From Agapanthus africanus (lineage: Eukaryota > Streptophyta > Magnoliopsida > Asparagales > Amaryllidaceae): a stretch of 64,000 nt of DNA. The stretch spans positions 754,857,632 to 754,921,631 of the forward strand of contig CM057340.1 in the NCBI GenBank assembly GCA_030015575.1. The letters are read 5' to 3'. The stretch's first letter is position 1; each line of letters opens with the position of its first letter. A program made the translations under genes and the position numbers. Positions 48,496 to 58,475 of this stretch are shown here, piece by piece. The notes under the pieces are model-generated. The model had not been told where the DNA came from. It saw nothing but the letters and a program-made list of their open reading frames with translations, and searched no databases.

Positions 48496-49029
48496 ATGGC
48501 TTGCAATCGTCCCCATGCCCGTCGGCAACCATGGAAGGTGCCTATTGAGGAGATAATCTCTTGCTTCGCTGCGCGGCTGGCAGATCCCCACCTCACCGAC
48601 GCTCAATGTGACGCGGTGATGTATGAGCTTCTGACTCATCGGGGCTCTCCTCTTCCCATGGGCTCCATTTGGGTTCGGATGATCTTTCTGTCTGTGCTTG
48701 CCTATATACCCCCTCATCCGGCGGAGATGACTTCGGCGATCCTTGACGCGGCGGAGGACAAGCTCGAGTGCTTTTACGAGGCCTGTCTAATCACTCAAGC
48801 TCTGAAGGATCATTCAGTTCATATACTGAGTCAGATAAGGGCCCGACGGGCCGTCATGTCCGCTTTCACTAGTGAGCACAGCGCCAACCAATGGGGAGCG
48901 ACTCCTCACGAAAACCGTAGTTTTGACATGCTGGAGAAGGAGGAGAGGGAGCTGGAAAATTTTGTGTTTCTCTTTGTTAACCCTTGTATTTCCGATCCCT
49001 TATTTGGTAATCTCTTTCCTTTAGAGTAA
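48496..49029 (+). CDS. Antisense ORF of the Tat element, 177 aa, unknown
   Basis: Open from ATG 48496 (CGCTATGGCTTGC) to TAA 49027-49029. The N-terminus is basic; the middle is predicted helical by composition (VPIEEIISCFAARLADPHL; MTSAILDAAEDKLECFYE) with a hydrophobic patch (WVRMIFLSVLAYIPP), ending in a charged segment (MLEKEERELENF). No domain I recognise, and no plant mobile domain, unlike the gene in the equivalent place at 6584-10847. The last residues after about 49004 may be intron read-through, since GGTAATCTC offers a splice donor. It is the longest undisrupted ORF in this part. Antisense extra ORFs between pol and the 3' LTR are known in Tat elements; function unknown. Confidence 0.5.
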   Translation: MACNRPHARRQPWKVPIEEIISCFAARLADPHLTDAQCDAVMYELLTHRGSPLPMGSIWVRMIFLSVLAYIPPHPAEMTSAILDAAEDKLECFYEACLITQALKDHSVHILSQIRARRAVMSAFTSEHSANQWGATPHENRSFDMLEKEERELENFVFLFVNPCISDPLFGNLFPLE

Positions 49030-49289
49030 TATCAATGTATTTTCTCTTATCATTAATCGTTAATGCTCTCTGTTGGCTTTTTCTGCTTGATGTGTATTCG
49101 TACGCGCATCCCACCTGTGTACACGAGCTTCATACTTGACTCCCTGGGAATTTTCTTTAAGTACGAATGTGAGAACTTTCCTTGTTGCTAGAAAGAGAAA
49201 ATTGCTTGTGCGTGTTTTGGATCAAGGATTGGCATCGAGTGGAGGTCTGTTTACATGATCTTGAGTGCACACGCCTTCCCTTTGAGGTT

Positions 49290-49697
49290 GTGGCTGCAAA
49301 GGTGAGCTTGCGGGGGCTGATCAAACGGTACGCCACAAATATGCTGTCATGCTAGAAGAGGCTCGGCTGAAAATTTTCAGAGAGGAAGATGGATTCAACT
49401 GCACTGGGGGAACTTCAAGCTAATCTTACGGCCAAGACTACTCGGGTGTATGATCGTTGGCGAGAGCTTCAAGAGGCTATCAAGGAGGTGGTAGCCATTG
49501 ATAAGTCCGTCATTTTCACCCGTGAAATGGTCGAAACTCATAAGGTTACCGAAAAAGAGCTTGAAAGTCGGTTTGCCTCATACCAGGCTCAACAGGATCA
49601 AGCGGAGGCCTGTCTTTTGACGATAATGAATCATAAAGCCGAGGCCCAGTGGAAAAAGGGTGAACTGGCAAATCTACTGAATCGCCCGCCGGCTTGA
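49290..49697 (+). CDS. Second exon or ORF of the antisense gene, coiled coil
   Basis: An open frame from about 49290 reads HKYAVMLEEARLKIFREEDG and then, after a +1 shift near 49395, the frame from ATG 49389 to TGA 49695-49697 gives 102 residues rich in Glu, Lys, Gln and Leu (ELQANLTAKTTRVYDRW; ELESRFASYQAQQDQAEA), typical of a coiled coil. It lies on the same strand 350 bases after the 177-aa ORF, so it is probably its 3' part joined by splicing. An AATAAA signal follows at 49801-49806. Confidence 0.45.
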
Positions 49698-49800
49698 AGA
49701 ATTGTATATTTTTTTATTCTTCTTTTGTACATACTCCTGAATGAGAGTATATTTTCTTTTATTCTTTCATAAATTGTACTTTGTATTCATTTTGATTCAT

Positions 49801-49806
49801 GAATAA
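49801..49806 (+). terminator. Possible polyadenylation signal of the antisense gene
   Basis: AATAAA in TTCATGAATAAAAGACAT, about 100 bases after the TGA of the coiled-coil ORF and preceded by T-rich DNA (49705-49800), a normal plant 3' end arrangement. Confidence 0.45.
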
Positions 49807-49899
49807 AAGACATATTTTGCTTCATGATGGTGTGTCCCTTTTAGTAAGTGTGTCTTGTGGATAATCTATTTCGATTTCCTCGTAGGACAACAATGGCTT

Positions 49900-50125
49900 A
49901 GAATTCAGGGTTAAGATCTTCCTCTTAAGACTTTTCAACTTTATGAGCCGTGAGGGTCTCATAAAAATTTTTCTCCCTATAGGTCGAGAGGATCCCGTAG
50001 GTGTAATTTCTCCTTAAGAATCGTGAGGATTCCTAAGTGCGTTTTCTTCTGAGAGTCGTAAGGATCTCCCAAAAGAGTTTTCTCCCTTACGAGTCGAGAG
50101 GACCCATAAGTGATTGATGAGGTTG
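49900..50125. repeat. GTCGTGAGGATC-type degenerate repeat, first block
   Basis: Units of about 44 bases such as CCGTGAGGGTCTCATAA and TCGTGAGGATTCC with TTTCTCC between. Two further blocks lie at 52925-53100 and 53270-53490. Confidence 0.7.
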
Positions 50126-50132
50126 ACATTAT

Positions 50133-51348
50133 CTGCATTTCACGGGGTCAGGGGTTACTCTGGCCATTTCCCACGGGGTCAAGATTGACTTTAGCCGTGT
50201 TCTATGAGACCAGGATTTGCTCTGGATGCTTCCCAGGGGGTCAGGATTGATATAGGCCGTGTTCTGCGAGGATCAGGCTACGCTCTGGATTCTTCCCTCG
50301 GGGTCAGAATTGACATAGCCGTGTTCTGCGAGGACCAGGATCCGCTCTGGACGTTTCTCATAGGGTCAGGATTGACATAAGCCGCGTTCCACGTGACCAG
50401 GAATTTTGCTCTGGATGCTTCCCACGGGATAATAACCGTGTTCTGCGAGAACCAATCTCTGCTCTGGATACTTCCCACGGGGTCATAGCCGTGTTCTGCG
50501 AGGACTAGGATCCGCTCTGGACGTTTTCCACGGGGTCAAGATTGATATAAGCCGCGTTCCACGTGACCAGGAATTTTGTTCTGGATGCTTCCCATAGGGT
50601 CATAGCCGTGTTCTGCGAGGACCAGGCTCCTCTCTGGATGCTTCCCACGGGGTCATAGCCGTGTTCTGCGAGGACCAGGATCCGCTATGGACGTTTCCCA
50701 CAGGGTCAGGATTGACATGAGCCGCGTTCCAAGTGACCAGGAATTTTACTCTGGATGCTTCCCACGGGGTCACAGCCGTGTTCTGCGAGAACCAGGCTCC
50801 GCTCTGGATGCTTCCCACGGGGTCATAGCTGTGTTCTGCGAGGACCAGGATCTGCTCTGGACATTTCCCACGGGGTCAGGATTGACATAAGCCGCATTCC
50901 ACGTGACCAGGAATTTTGCTCTGGATGCTTCCCACGGGGTCATAGCCGTGTTCTGCGAGGACCAGGCTCCGCTCTGGATGCTTCCCACAGGGTCATAGCC
51001 TTGTTCTGCGAGGACCAGGATCCGCTCTGGACATTTCCCACGGGGTCAGGATTGACATAAGCCGCGTTCCACGTGACCAGGAATTTTGCTCTGGATGCTT
51101 CCCACGGGGTCATAGCCGTGTTCTGCGAGGACCAGGCTCCGCTCTGGATGCTTCCCACAGGGTCATAGTCGTGTTCTGCGAGGACCAGGATCCGCTCTGG
51201 ACGTTTTCCATGGGGTCAGGATTGACATAAGCTACGTTCTATATTACCAGGAATTTTTCTCCGGATGCTTCCCACGGGGTCATAGCCGTATTCTGCGAGG
51301 ATCAGGCTCCGCTCTGGATGCTTCCCACGGGGTCATAGCCGTGTTCCA
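50133..51348. repeat. 170-bp higher-order tandem repeat
   Basis: About seven copies of a unit near 170 bases, itself three related subunits of about 55-57 bases. All contain CTCTGGATGCTTCCCACGGGGTCA or its CGTTTCC variant; two start with GCCGTGTTCTGCGAGGACCAGG and one with GCCGCGTTCCACGTGACCAGG. Period is clear at 50600, 50770, 50940 and 51110. Long frames on both strands here are repeat artefacts. Lies in the Tat 3' region, known to be hypervariable and a source of satellites in Ogre-type elements. Confidence 0.88.
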
Positions 51349-51742
51349 CATGAATTGCCCAATCATTTCGGCTATTTTTCGCGGTGCCCAATCATTTCGG
51401 CTATTTGTTTTATTTTTACTCCCTACTTTTTATTGTGAGTTGCCCAATCATTTCAGCTATTTTTGTAACGCCCCACACCCCAGTATAAATGGTATTGTCC
51501 GCTCTGGCCGAAATCGCACGGTATACAGGGATTGATGTGATATCATCTGTAGGGCAAAAATTTCATTTCATTTTTTTTATATTTCTTTCTGCGATGCTCT
51601 TTCATTTCAGCTTTTATATCACGAAGATCGCGATTGCCCAATCATTTCGGCTATTTTTCACGGTACCCAATCATTTCGGCTGATTGTTTTATTTTTACTC
51701 GCTGCTTTTTATTGTGAGTTGCCCAATCATTTCGGCTATTTT
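51349..51742. repeat. Duplicated TTGCCCAATCATTTCGGCTA segment with TRIM fragment
   Basis: A stretch with TGCCCAATCATTTCGGCTATTT and TTTTATTTTTACTC appears at 51354-51474 and again at 51634-51742. After the first copy a short TRIM LTR head (TGTAACGCCCCACACCCCAG, from about 51464) runs only to about 51525 before unrelated sequence. After the second copy the full TRIM begins. Confidence 0.65.
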
Positions 51743-51822
51743 TGTAACGCCCCACCTTTGAACAATGGTTCGTCCTTGAACCACAGACCTACTACTGAGG
51801 GACCTGCATGGGCCACCATAAA

Positions 51823-52213
51823 TGTAACGCCCCACGCCTCGGTACAGATGGTATTGTCCGCTCTGGCCGAAACCACACGGTTTTTCCCTATAAGGCGAAC
51901 CGGACCCGACCAGCCAGGGGCCAACTTCCCAGGAGGTCACCCATCCCAAGACTTCCCTGGCCCGAGAGTTCTCAAGCTCCTGTAGTTCCGGTTCACTTTA
52001 AAGACGCCTCTGTAATTGAGGGTAGTATCATTATATTTATAATGCAGTCCAGTCTTCTTTCGGAATGTGTTCCGAAAATTCCCCATTGTTCTACAGTGGG
52101 TCCCACGGACTCTAGAGGTGGCCCCTACAGATTCAAGAGGTGGCCCCCGCCCCCTTGGCATGATAATTGGCGTGGCACTTTGTTCTGTGTGGCACTTGAA
52201 CCGGGTCCCGACA
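51823..52213 (-). repeat. TRIM LTR 1
   Basis: TGTAACGCCCCACGCC to GGGTCCCGACA. Slightly longer middle than LTR 2 through GCCCCTACAGATTCAAG. Confidence 0.88.
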
Positions 52214-52290
52214 TTCTCCCCACCTTCGAACAATGGTTCGTTCTCGAACCACAGACCTACTACTGAGGGACCTGCATGGGCCACCATAAA
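52214..52290 (-). other. TRIM internal region: polypurine tract and primer-site region
   Basis: 77 bases. Minus strand starts TTTATGGTGGCCCATGCAGG beside LTR 2 and ends GGTGGGGAGAA before LTR 1. The tRNA for this primer site is not recognised. Confidence 0.75.
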
Positions 52291-52684
52291 TGTAACGCCC
52301 CACGCCTCGGTACAGATGGTATTGTCCGCTCTGGCCGAAACCGCACGGTTTTTCCCTTTAGAGGGAACCGGACCCGACCAGGGGCCAACTTCCCAGGAGG
52401 TCACCCATCCCAAGACTTTCCTGGCCCGAGCACGCTTAACTACGGAGTTCTCAAGCTCCTGTAGTTCCGGTTCACTTTAAAGGCGCCTCTGTAATTGAGG
52501 GTGGTATTATTATATTTATAATGCAGTCCGGTCCTCTTTCGGAATGTGTTCCGAAAATTCCCCATTGTTCTACAGTGGGTCCCACGGACTCTAGAGGTGG
52601 CCCTTGCCCCCTTGGCATGACAATTGGCGTGGCACTTTGTTCTGTGTGGCACTTTGCTCTGTGAACAAGAACCGGGTCCCGACA
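52291..52684 (-). repeat. TRIM LTR 2
   Basis: TGTAACGCCCCACGCC to GGGTCCCGACA. Near-identical to LTR 1 over most of its length. Confidence 0.88.
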
Positions 52685-52689
52685 ATTTT

Positions 52690-53876
52690 GCGTGCATACA
52701 TTTTTACTTGCTGATTTTGTTGCAAGTTACCCTATCATTTCGGCTATTTCGTATGCATGTGTGGCTTGCTGGTTTTTTGCTGCAAGCTTGGAATTAGACA
52801 CCGATTTCGGCATCAGCACCGCTACAACTAGGATATTGCCATGAGCGAATCATCATTTGCCTCTGTCAATGTCGAACAAAGGTGGTTTAGCAAACAGGGT
52901 TAAGATCCTGTCGACTAAGGCTTTTGACTTCATGAGCCGTAAGGGTCTCATAAAGGTATTTCTCCCTACAAGTCATGAGGATCTCGTAGATGCGTTTTCT
53001 CCTTAGGAATCGTGAGGACTCCAAAGTCTATAGTCTCTTATAAGTCGTAAGGATCTTACAAGAGTGATTTCTCCTTATAAGTCGAGAGGACTTACAAGGG
53101 TTGTTCACTGTGCAGATATATCCCTAGTCACGGATGGGACTTTGTTAGGGAAATGTTTATTCGCGCCCATTGATTGTATACAAGGGTCAGCATTAAGCCG
53201 CTTGTAGGGCAGTATTGGAGGTTGTGGTGGCCGCTTAAGAACAGGTTCAGATCCCTGTAGCTTAAGACTTTTGAATCTTATGAGCCGTGAGGGTCTCATA
53301 AGAGGGTTCTCCTTACGAGTCGTGAGGATCTCGCAAGTGTAATTTCTCCTTGCGAGTCGTGAGGATCTCGCAAGTGTAATTTCTCCTTAGGAATCGTGGG
53401 GATCCCTAAGTGTGTTGCTCCCTTGTGAGTCGTAAGGATCTCACGCAGGTGGTTTCTCCTCACAAGGTCGAGAGGACCCTGCAAGTGTCTTTTAACGAGA
53501 TTGCGCCCTTTCGGGTTTTTACAAAACTCACCGATAGCCCTGCTGTTTTTACTTATGGAGCCCTTTCGGATTTTCATCCGTGCCCATTTTTCTTATGGAC
53601 ATGCCATTTTCTTTTTCTTTTTCTTGTCTCAGCCTTGGGATGCTGCAATCCACAGTCGTTTATCGACGTCTCGGTCAACAGCTAGTTTTAGGACATAGTG
53701 GTCCATTGTTAGTTTAAGGACGTTTCGGTCCGTCGTTAGTTTAAGGACGTTTCGGTCCATGGTTAGTTTAAGGACGTTTCGGTCCATCGCCGGTTACTAC
53801 CTATAGAGTTTGGGCTTAGGAAGATAGAGAGCGGACATAGACGTCGTCATCTATCGTTGACCTAGGCCGTGACTCG
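52690..53876. other. Tat 3' untranslated region with short repeats
   Basis: No gene. 52730-52760 repeats CATTTCGGCTATTT. 52925-53100 and 53270-53490 are blocks of the GTCGTGAGGATC repeat. 53596-53630 is a pyrimidine tract (TTTTCTTTTTCTTTTTC). 53680-53795 has four units of about 27 bases with AGTTTAAGGACGTTTCGGTCC, related to the LTR repeat at 45246-45515. Confidence 0.7.
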
Positions 53877-54160
53877 TCAGGCGTAGTATTTTTTCAGGAA
53901 TCGACCGTTTATTGGCCGGAAAGGTCTTTCACCATGCATGTCCATGAGTAGGTAAGCTCCACCCTGGTAAACTTTGTCTATGATATATGGGCCTTCATAG
54001 TTCGGCTCGAATTTCCCCCGTTTGGCGTGATTAGGGATCATAGGTCTTTTGACCACTAGCACGAGTTTGCCTTAGCGGAATGTTCTCAGTCTAGTCAATC
54101 TCTCATATGAACGTGTCATCTTTGCTTTATAAGCCTTCAGATTTTGTTGCGCTATGAGCC
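53877..54160 (-). pseudogene. Tat integrase C-terminus
   Basis: Minus-strand frame ending at 53877 with GKFEPNYEGPYIIDKVYQGG and GERPFRPINGRFLKKYYA. This is the usual Tat integrase end (PNWEGPY.I...G.Y.L....G......WN...LKKYY). It is out of frame with the catalytic core at 54258 and has a TAA/TAG break near 54075. Confidence 0.75.
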
Positions 54161-54257
54161 GGGTTTCATCAAGGGCATCAAGCTCCTCAAACCCGAAGGT
54201 GAGCATTTTCTTCGTCTGTTAGCTCGTAATGAACTACCACTCGTAGAGAGGGTAACT

Positions 54258-57215
54258 CTATCTCGAGAGGAGTACCGCTTCTGTACCGAATACCAATGCG
54301 TACGGCGTTGTGTTCGTGGCCGTTTTGAACGTAGTTCGATACGCCCAGAGAGCTTCATGCAGTCTCTCATGCCAGTCCTTCTTATTTCGAGACACCATCT
54401 TTTTCACGATCTTCGTCAAGGTCTTGTTGAAAGCCTCAGCTAGACCGTTAGCTCGGGGATTATAGACCGAGGAGTATCTCCAGTCTATGTTATGCTGTTG
54501 TGCGAAGCGGCTGATTTTGTGGCTTCTGTAGGCTGGCCCGTTATCGGAGATGATCCGTCGTGGAGTTCCAAATCGATAAATGACGTGTGTCTTGAAGAAA
54601 TGGAGGATATTCTCCGTCCTCACTTCCCTCAGCGGTACTTCTTCTGCCCATTTAGAGAAGTAATCAGTTGTCGCCAAAATGAATCGATGTCCTCTGAACG
54701 ATGCCGGTTCGATGGGGCCGATTATGTCAGTTCCCCACATTTTGAACGGGCAGCTAGCCACTGTCGGATGTAGTGAATTCGGATGCTGGTGGATAAAGTC
54801 CCTATGGATCTGGCACGAGTGGCATTGCTTCGCATACTCGAGACAATCCTGAATCATCGTGGGCCAATAGTAGCCCATCCTTTTAATCTTCAGCTTCATC
54901 TTCGGCCCGGCTTGGTGAGAACCGCAGAGTCCGTCATGAGTTTCTTGGACGACTCTCTTTGCCTCTTCAGGTCCCAGGAATCTTAGCCATAGAGAATCAA
55001 ATGATCTCTTATACAGAGTATCATTAACAAAGGTGAAGGATAGAGCTCGTTTCATGAGCTGATGCCTTGAGGATGCATCTTCAGGTGTTCAACGGGATTT
55101 GAAGTAATCTATAAAGACTTCCCTCCAATCCATAGCCTTTTCCTGGTCTTTTATTTGCAGGGCCGTTTTCTCGGTCGTTACCTTTTCTTCGGACGACTCC
55201 GGAGATATTTCTGCTGGTGCAAGAACCCGACGGCTTTGAACAACGATCCTTACGTCATCGAGGTTCTCGTCGGCCAGTTCTTTAGCGAGCTTGGCTAATG
55301 CATCCGCTTTGCTATTTTCTTCACGCGGTATACTTTCCAAGGCGTAGGAAGGAATTTGAATCAGCAGTTGCTGTACTCTCTCACCGTACTTCACCAGCTC
55401 TGGCTTGCACATTTGATAGTCGCCGTTTACTTGACTAACGACCAGTTGGGAGTCTCCGTATATGAGGAGGTTTTCAATTCCCATGTCGATAGCGATCTCG
55501 AGACCTGCTATCAAAGCTTCATATTCGGCTTCATTGTTTGTCCCCGGCTCTGTTAAGGAGAAGGCAAAGCGCATTATCCCTCCTTATGGAGTCACGAAGA
55601 TGAGGCCTACCCCTGATTTGATTATGGGGGTGCTTTGTTTGCGCTTCTTCATAGAAGATGCTCTATCGAAGTAGAGTTCCCATTGGGTAGTATTCTCTCT
55701 TCTCTCCCCGTCGATCGTGTCAAACGCATGTTCGTCTGGCAATCCGTAGTTCAAAGGAGAATCGGCGGGTATCGGATGTTCAGCAAGGAAGTCGGCGATG
55801 GCCTGGCCTTTCACTGCCTTAAGAGGACGATAAGTTATTGAGAACTCCATCAATAGCAGGGCCCATTTAGCAAGTCGTCCCATTAATATGGCCTTCGACA
55901 TCAAATATTTGAGAGGATCCATCTTCGATATGAGATGGAGCTCATGTGCCAACACGTAGTGTCTGAGCTTCGTTATTGTGAAGATCAACTCCAGGCAGTG
56001 TTTTTAAATGGGAGAGTAATTGCTTTCTGGCCCCAGGAGAACTTGACTCAGATAATAAAGGGCTCTTTCTTTCCCGTGGTCATTCTCTTGTGCCCATAAT
56101 GCGCCTAGCGAACCTTCGAGGGCTGTTGTATACAGGACGAGAGGTTTTCCTTTAACGGGAGCGGACAGTACTGGCGGATTCTGCAGGTATTGCTTGATTT
56201 CATCCAGTGCGATTTGGCATTTATGATCCCAAACGAAAGGGGTCCCTTTCTTCATTAGGTGACTATAAGGATGGCACTTGCCGGAGAGATTGGCTATGAA
56301 TCGCCGGATATACGCGAGCTTTCCTTGGAGAGACCGCAGTTGCTTGAGAGTCTTTGGTGGAGGCATTTCTATAATCGTCTTGATCTTTGACGGATCTATC
56401 TCGATGCCTTGGTGTCGGACGATGAATCATAGGAATTTGCCCGAGGAAACCCCGAATGCGCATTTGAGAGGGTTCATCTTCAAGTTGTATTGCCGAAGGC
56501 ATTGAAATACGATCTTCAGATGCTCTAGATGTTCCTCGTATGATTTGCTTTTAACTACGAGGTCGTCGATATAACATTCGACGATTTCATATATGAGGTC
56601 ATCGAAAACCTTCGTCATGGCCCTCTGATAGGTGGCACCGGCGTTCTTTAGACCGAAGGACATCACCTTGTAGCAGAATATGCCCAAAGGGGTCCGGAAA
56701 GCGGTGTGCTTCTGGTTGTCAGGATGCATCTTTATCTGATTGTATCCTGATAATCCGTCCATGAAGGAGAAGACTTCGTGAGTGGATGTGTTATCTATCA
56801 TCGGCTCGGTGACCGGTACTGGGAAGTCGTCCTTCGGGCAGGCTTTATTGAGATCCCGAAAGTCCACACATATGCGCACCGTCCCATTTTTCTTCATTAC
56901 TGGAACAATGTTGGCGATCCAGTCGAGGTATTGAACCTCTTGGATGAAGCCAGAGTCGATTAACTTCTTGACCTCGGCGTTGATGATCATTTCAAGCTCG
57001 AGCCGCATTCTTCTTGGTGCTTGTTTGATCGGCTTGACGTCCGGAGAAATCGCCAATCTGTGGACAGCAATCTCTGGATCGAGTCCCGGCATCTCTGAAT
57101 AGTTCCATGCGAAGCAGTCTCTATGCTGCATGAGCACGTCATTTAGCATAGCCACCCTTTCTTCAGACAGCAGCTCACTGACGAACGTCGGTCGCGGGTC
57201 ACTTGTCGTTCCCAA
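54258..57215 (-). pseudogene. Tat pol: RT, two RNase H regions, integrase (broken)
   Basis: A single minus-strand frame of about 985 codons. RT: RICVDFRDLNKACPKDDFP, MDGLSGYNQI, catalytic CYIDDLVVKSK (near residue 217). Next is the original RNase H, degenerate: the expected Asp-Ala-Ser reads TTA at KPLVLYTTALEGSLGA. Then the archaeal-type RNase H with NNEAEYEALIAGL and YGDSQLVVSQVNGDY; its first motif reads YFDRASS. Integrase: H-H-C-C finger (HDGLCGSH; KQCHSCQ) and D,D,E core (WGTDIIGP; IISDNGPAYRS; NGLAEAFNKTL). Stops interrupt at about 56427, 56004, 55584 and 55089. The doubled RNase H with a dead first copy is diagnostic for Tat. Unusually little rearrangement for so long a frame. Confidence 0.9.
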
Positions 57216-57506
57216 ATCAATTTTCTTGAGGTTATCTGCGGTAGTATGTATTCCATCTTCCAGCTCTTTTGGCGCCGGTGGAAACTCTGAGATTACCTCG
57301 TCATCATTGTTTTCGAAGCATCAGGGGAGGTCATCCGTATTCTCAGGCTCTTCTTCTGACAGTGTTATCATGTGGCAGGTATGAGATCGTTTCCAAGATC
57401 GATGTTGATCTGGTTCTACTCTCGCTATACACGCCGCTTTTGGTTCAAGCTTCTGTGGCGGGCTTACCTTCCAGCTGCTGGATAGAGCGAACCTTCCTTG
57501 TTGATA

Positions 57507-58436
57507 TTAGTCTTCAACCCAGTTCTTGAAGGTGAAGCAGTTTTCGAGAGGATGCCCTTTTGCTTGGTGGTAAGAGCAATAGTCTGGGTGAGAGACCTCG
57601 TTCGCTTGCTCGGGGTGCTTGGACTCCGGGAGTGTCATCATCTGATGCTTTACGACTAGATTGAATATCTTCTTTGTCTTATCTTGGGGAAAAGAATATT
57701 CTCGACCCATCTTCTTTATACGGGACAGATCCCGGCTGCTCGATTCATACTCGCGTGGCTTCTTAGACCCGCTTGGCTGCTGTCGAACGTTTTTTCCGTT
57801 CTTTGGTTTATTTTTTCCTTTTCGCCGGGTCTTTTATATGACGGGCTGGCGACAAGGAGCATTGTCATTCTCCGCGGTCTGTTGAAGGAGGCGCTGCGTC
57901 CTGGCTTTCTCGTAAATGGCCATCTCGCGGTTATGGTCATCCCGGACCTTTTGACCCGCTTCCCTGATCAATTTGTCCATCCGTTCTTCAAACGACGGAC
58001 TCGGCGTTTTGATGACAGGACCTTGTTTTGGTTCAGGATCAGCGTCTTTTAACAGAATGTCTCCTTCTTCATCGAAGTTATGTATGACGTAGCTGCCATG
58101 GACTCGCTCTCGTTTTTCGGATTGAACATATCCAAGCCCGATCATTTCGATTCTCCCGTTAGGCAACTTGCGCTGAGTTCCGGGGACATCCCAAATCCTG
58201 TTGTAGAACTGAGCTTGTCGAGCGGTCTGTTTGAAGGATACACCTTGGCGCCTCAACAGCCTTTTCAAGCCTTCTGTGTAATATCTAGGCAGACGGATGG
58301 GCTGGAGCCTGCCAAGTGTAGAATCCGCGCCATGCCAAATTTCTTTCTCCACTTTGGTCTCCCCGAATCGGTAGAATAGGATTGCCTTTTCACCCCTTTG
58401 CCTGGGAAGGACGTAGAATGTCTGCAGTTCTTGCAC
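57507..58436 (-). pseudogene. Tat polyprotein linker with third zinc-knuckle-like module
   Basis: Minus strand. Upstream part (58436-57834) is a Tat-type spacer: RQRGEKAILFYRFGETKVEK, RLPRYYTEGLKRLLRRQG, then ADPEP and REMAIYEKAR. After a stop/shift near 57834, the frame 57710-57507 gives YSFPQDKTKKIFNLVVK, LPESKHPEQANEVSHPDYC, and a C-x2-H-x4-H-x4-C knuckle (residues 45, 48, 53, 58), ending NWVED. This is a paralogue of the gag tail at 60900-60650. A TGA separates it from the RT region. Confidence 0.7.
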
Positions 58437-58475
58437 ACTATAAGTTTCAAGTGAATCGAGCTCTTTATAATGCTC

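Larger units (their letters stand above)
51743..52684 (-). mobile_element. Tandem TRIM (miniature LTR retrotransposon)
   Basis: Two full LTRs (51823-52213 and 52291-52684, 391 and 394 bases) flank a 77-base internal region with only a primer-site region and a polypurine tract. A third, internally deleted LTR plus a second copy of the internal region precedes them (51743-51822). One perfect target duplication ATTTT bounds the whole (51738-51742 and 52685-52689). The polypurine tract complement TTCTCCCCACC lies beside the left full LTR, giving minus orientation. No protein is encoded. Nested in the Tat 3' region. Confidence 0.88.

Noticed and set aside
50278..51158. Series of 66-72 aa ORFs starting MGSIQS on the minus strand, and plus-strand ORFs, at 170-base steps
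   Set aside because: They arise because the 170-base tandem unit lacks stops in some frames. No domain, no start context, and the spacing equals the repeat period.
51695..52697. Long ORFs on both strands across the TRIM
   Set aside because: Frames run across LTR, internal region and second LTR of a noncoding miniature element; no conserved domain.
53596..53604. Possible right edge of a 9 kb Tat LTR next to the pyrimidine tract TTTTCTTTTTCTTTTTC
   Set aside because: A better edge exists at 47969: a 7-base terminal inverted repeat GGGAACA plus a polypurine tract that matches the other Tat copy.
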